Source of the DNA: Solidesulfovibrio sp.
GTDB taxonomy: Bacteria; Desulfobacterota; Desulfovibrionia; Desulfovibrionales; Desulfovibrionaceae
Length of the DNA stretch: 64,000 nt
NCBI RefSeq assembly: GCF_029978005.1
Contig: NZ_JARKOZ010000058.1
Span: 31,539-95,538 of the forward strand
Direction: 5' to 3'
The stretch's first letter is position 1. Every line of letters begins with the position of its first letter. This document shows positions 62,943-64,000 of the stretch, piece after piece. The notes under the pieces are model-generated. The model did not search any database and was not told the origin of the DNA. It worked only from the letters and a program-made list of their open reading frames with translations. The translations under genes were made by a program, and so were the position numbers.

Positions 62943-64000
62943 ATGCCGCTTTCACCCGACGCCGGCGACCCCGCCGCGCCCGCTACGCCTGCCGCGCCTG
63001 TCGTGACGGGCGGACGCTCCTTCCGCCTCGTCTGCGCCCCAAAGGACCGGCCGCGCGTGGAGGCGCTGCTCGCCGCCACGGGCCACGCCTTCTGTCCGGA
63101 GCCTTTTTCCCCCTGGTGCCGCCGGGTTACCGTGGAGCCCATGCCGCTGGGTTCCTCCCTGGCCGCCCGGTTCGGCTACATCCACATCCAGGACCGCTCC
63201 TCCATGCTGCCGCCGCTGCTGCTCGATCCGCCGGCCGGGGCGCGGGTGCTGGACATGTGCGCCGCGCCCGGCGGCAAGACGGGCTTTCTGGCCCAGCTCG
63301 TGGGCCCGGCCGGCTTCGTGCTCGGCAACGAGCCCTCGCCGGACAGGCTGGCCACCCTGCGCCAGACGCTTTTCCGGGAAAGCCTGGTCAACGCCGCCAC
63401 CTGCGCCCAGACCGACCTGGATCCGTTTTTCCCGGACGGCTTTTTCAGCCACATCCTCCTCGACCCGCCGTGCAGCGGCTGGGGCACCCTGGACAAGAAC
63501 CCCCAGGCCGCGCGCATCTGGTCCGGGGAGAAGGTCGCGCCGCTTGTCGCGCTGCAGCGCAAGCTCCTGGCCACGGCGGCGCGGCTGCTCGCCCCGGGCG
63601 GGCGGCTCCTTTTCTCCACCTGCACCACCAACGTGGCCGAAAACGAGGACCAGACACGCTTCGCCCTGGACCATCTGCCCCTTGCCGCCGTGCCCCTGGC
63701 CCCGCCGGCCGGGTTCGTGTTCGAGGCCCCGGCCCGGGCGGACGTCTCGGGCGTGCTGCGCGTGGACGGCAAGGCTTCGGCCGCCCAGGGCTTCTACATG
63801 GCCCTTTTCGAGAAGGCCGGCGGCGGCGCGCCGCCCGCGCCTCGCCCGGACTTTCCCCGCGCGCCCCGGCCCGGGCGGGCGCGCGCCGCCCCCCGCTGCG
63901 GCCCGGCCGGGTTGCCGCCGGGCGAGGCCCGGGTGTTCGGGGAGAAGGTCTTCTTCAGCCACGAACAGGCCGCAGGCCTGCCCGAGGGGCTGCGCTTCCA
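62943..64000 (+). CDS. RsmB/RsmF-type RNA m5C methyltransferase (3' end outside window)
   Basis: At least 352 codons, open to the window edge. VLDMCAAPGGKTGFLAQ near residues 101-117 is the SAM-binding PGGKT motif; LDPPCSGWGTLDKNP holds the PC motif and FSTCTTNVAENE the catalytic TC motif of NOL1/NOP2/Sun enzymes. They methylate cytosine in rRNA (or tRNA). No PUA or NusB domain precedes the core, so RsmF-like rather than RsmB. A weak ribosome site precedes ATG 62943. A Pro/Ala/Arg-rich linker near 297-325 precedes the last visible residues. Confidence 0.88.
   Translation, partial: MPLSPDAGDPAAPATPAAPVVTGGRSFRLVCAPKDRPRVEALLAATGHAFCPEPFSPWCRRVTVEPMPLGSSLAARFGYIHIQDRSSMLPPLLLDPPAGARVLDMCAAPGGKTGFLAQLVGPAGFVLGNEPSPDRLATLRQTLFRESLVNAATCAQTDLDPFFPDGFFSHILLDPPCSGWGTLDKNPQAARIWSGEKVAPLVALQRKLLATAARLLAPGGRLLFSTCTTNVAENEDQTRFALDHLPLAAVPLAPPAGFVFEAPARADVSGVLRVDGKASAAQGFYMALFEKAGGGAPPAPRPDFPRAPRPGRARAAPRCGPAGLPPGEARVFGEKVFFSHEQAAGLPEGLRF

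Overview
This window reads as chromosomal DNA of a high-GC (roughly two thirds G+C) anaerobic delta-proteobacterium, most likely a sulfate reducer of the Desulfovibrionaceae (Desulfovibrio / Solidesulfovibrio type). That placement is inference. It rests on the dense two-component signalling, a SulP anion transporter, formate- and molybdenum-linked Fe-S genes, a DsrE-family protein with a probable selenocysteine codon, a CRP/HcpR-type operator, and strongly GC-biased third positions. No rRNA, tRNA, CRISPR array or insertion sequence was recognised. Most genes are on the minus strand in tight, often ATGA-overlapping operons.

Layout. 0-2.4 kb: polyferredoxin, mobA and a formate/nitrite-type channel with a candidate sigma-54 promoter. 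2.9-4.2 kb: hotdog thioesterase and a CBS/ACT protein. 4.3-14.2 kb: an amino-acid catabolic block, with gabT and a complete livKHMGF transporter behind a sigma-54 promoter. It is flanked by a sigma-54 activator gene interrupted by an in-frame amber codon, and then by divergent gabD. Three identical-architecture dyads lie upstream of the gabT promoter. 14.4-25.2 kb: a five-gene exopolysaccharide operon (PilZ-glycosyltransferase fusion, membrane-anchored pseudo-deacetylase, 1621-residue TPR/NodB-like/beta-barrel exporter, GH18 protein, secreted deacetylase). I consider this the best candidate for an undescribed system. 25.4-28 kb: a frameshifted beta-helix protein, a 33-residue membrane peptide and a uracil-type permease.

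28.2-35.1 kb: tetR-sulP followed by a signalling relay that includes a cytidylate-kinase-like/BON/receiver fusion. 35.4-41.1 kb: an Rrf2 regulator, a REC-PAS3 histidine kinase, REC-HDOD, STAS and REC-PP2C proteins. 41.1-43.1 kb: MltA, a predicted selenocysteine DsrE protein and a small unknown protein. 43.3-50.8 kb: an operon joining a phosphonate-type binding lipoprotein, histidine kinase, receiver, PEP-synthase-like protein and tyrosine phosphatase. 51-52.2 kb: a TSUP transporter with an elaborate control region.

53.6-59.3 kb: a cytoplasmic molybdopterin oxidoreductase with two divergent Fe-S partners, a MarR regulator and an FmdE/molybdopterin-binding fusion. 59.4-64 kb: lytic transglycosylase, small membrane and secreted proteins, a MazEF/ChpB-type toxin-antitoxin pair, a DedA protein and the start of an RsmB/F-type RNA methyltransferase that runs off the window.

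How it fits together: the 4-14 kb block imports an amino acid (GABA is the simplest guess) and converts it to succinate. The 14-25 kb block makes and exports a c-di-GMP-controlled, probably amino-sugar, polymer. The 28-50 kb region is a concentration of sensory and phosphotransfer modules. The Mo/Fe-S genes at both ends belong to formate or sulfur-compound redox chemistry.
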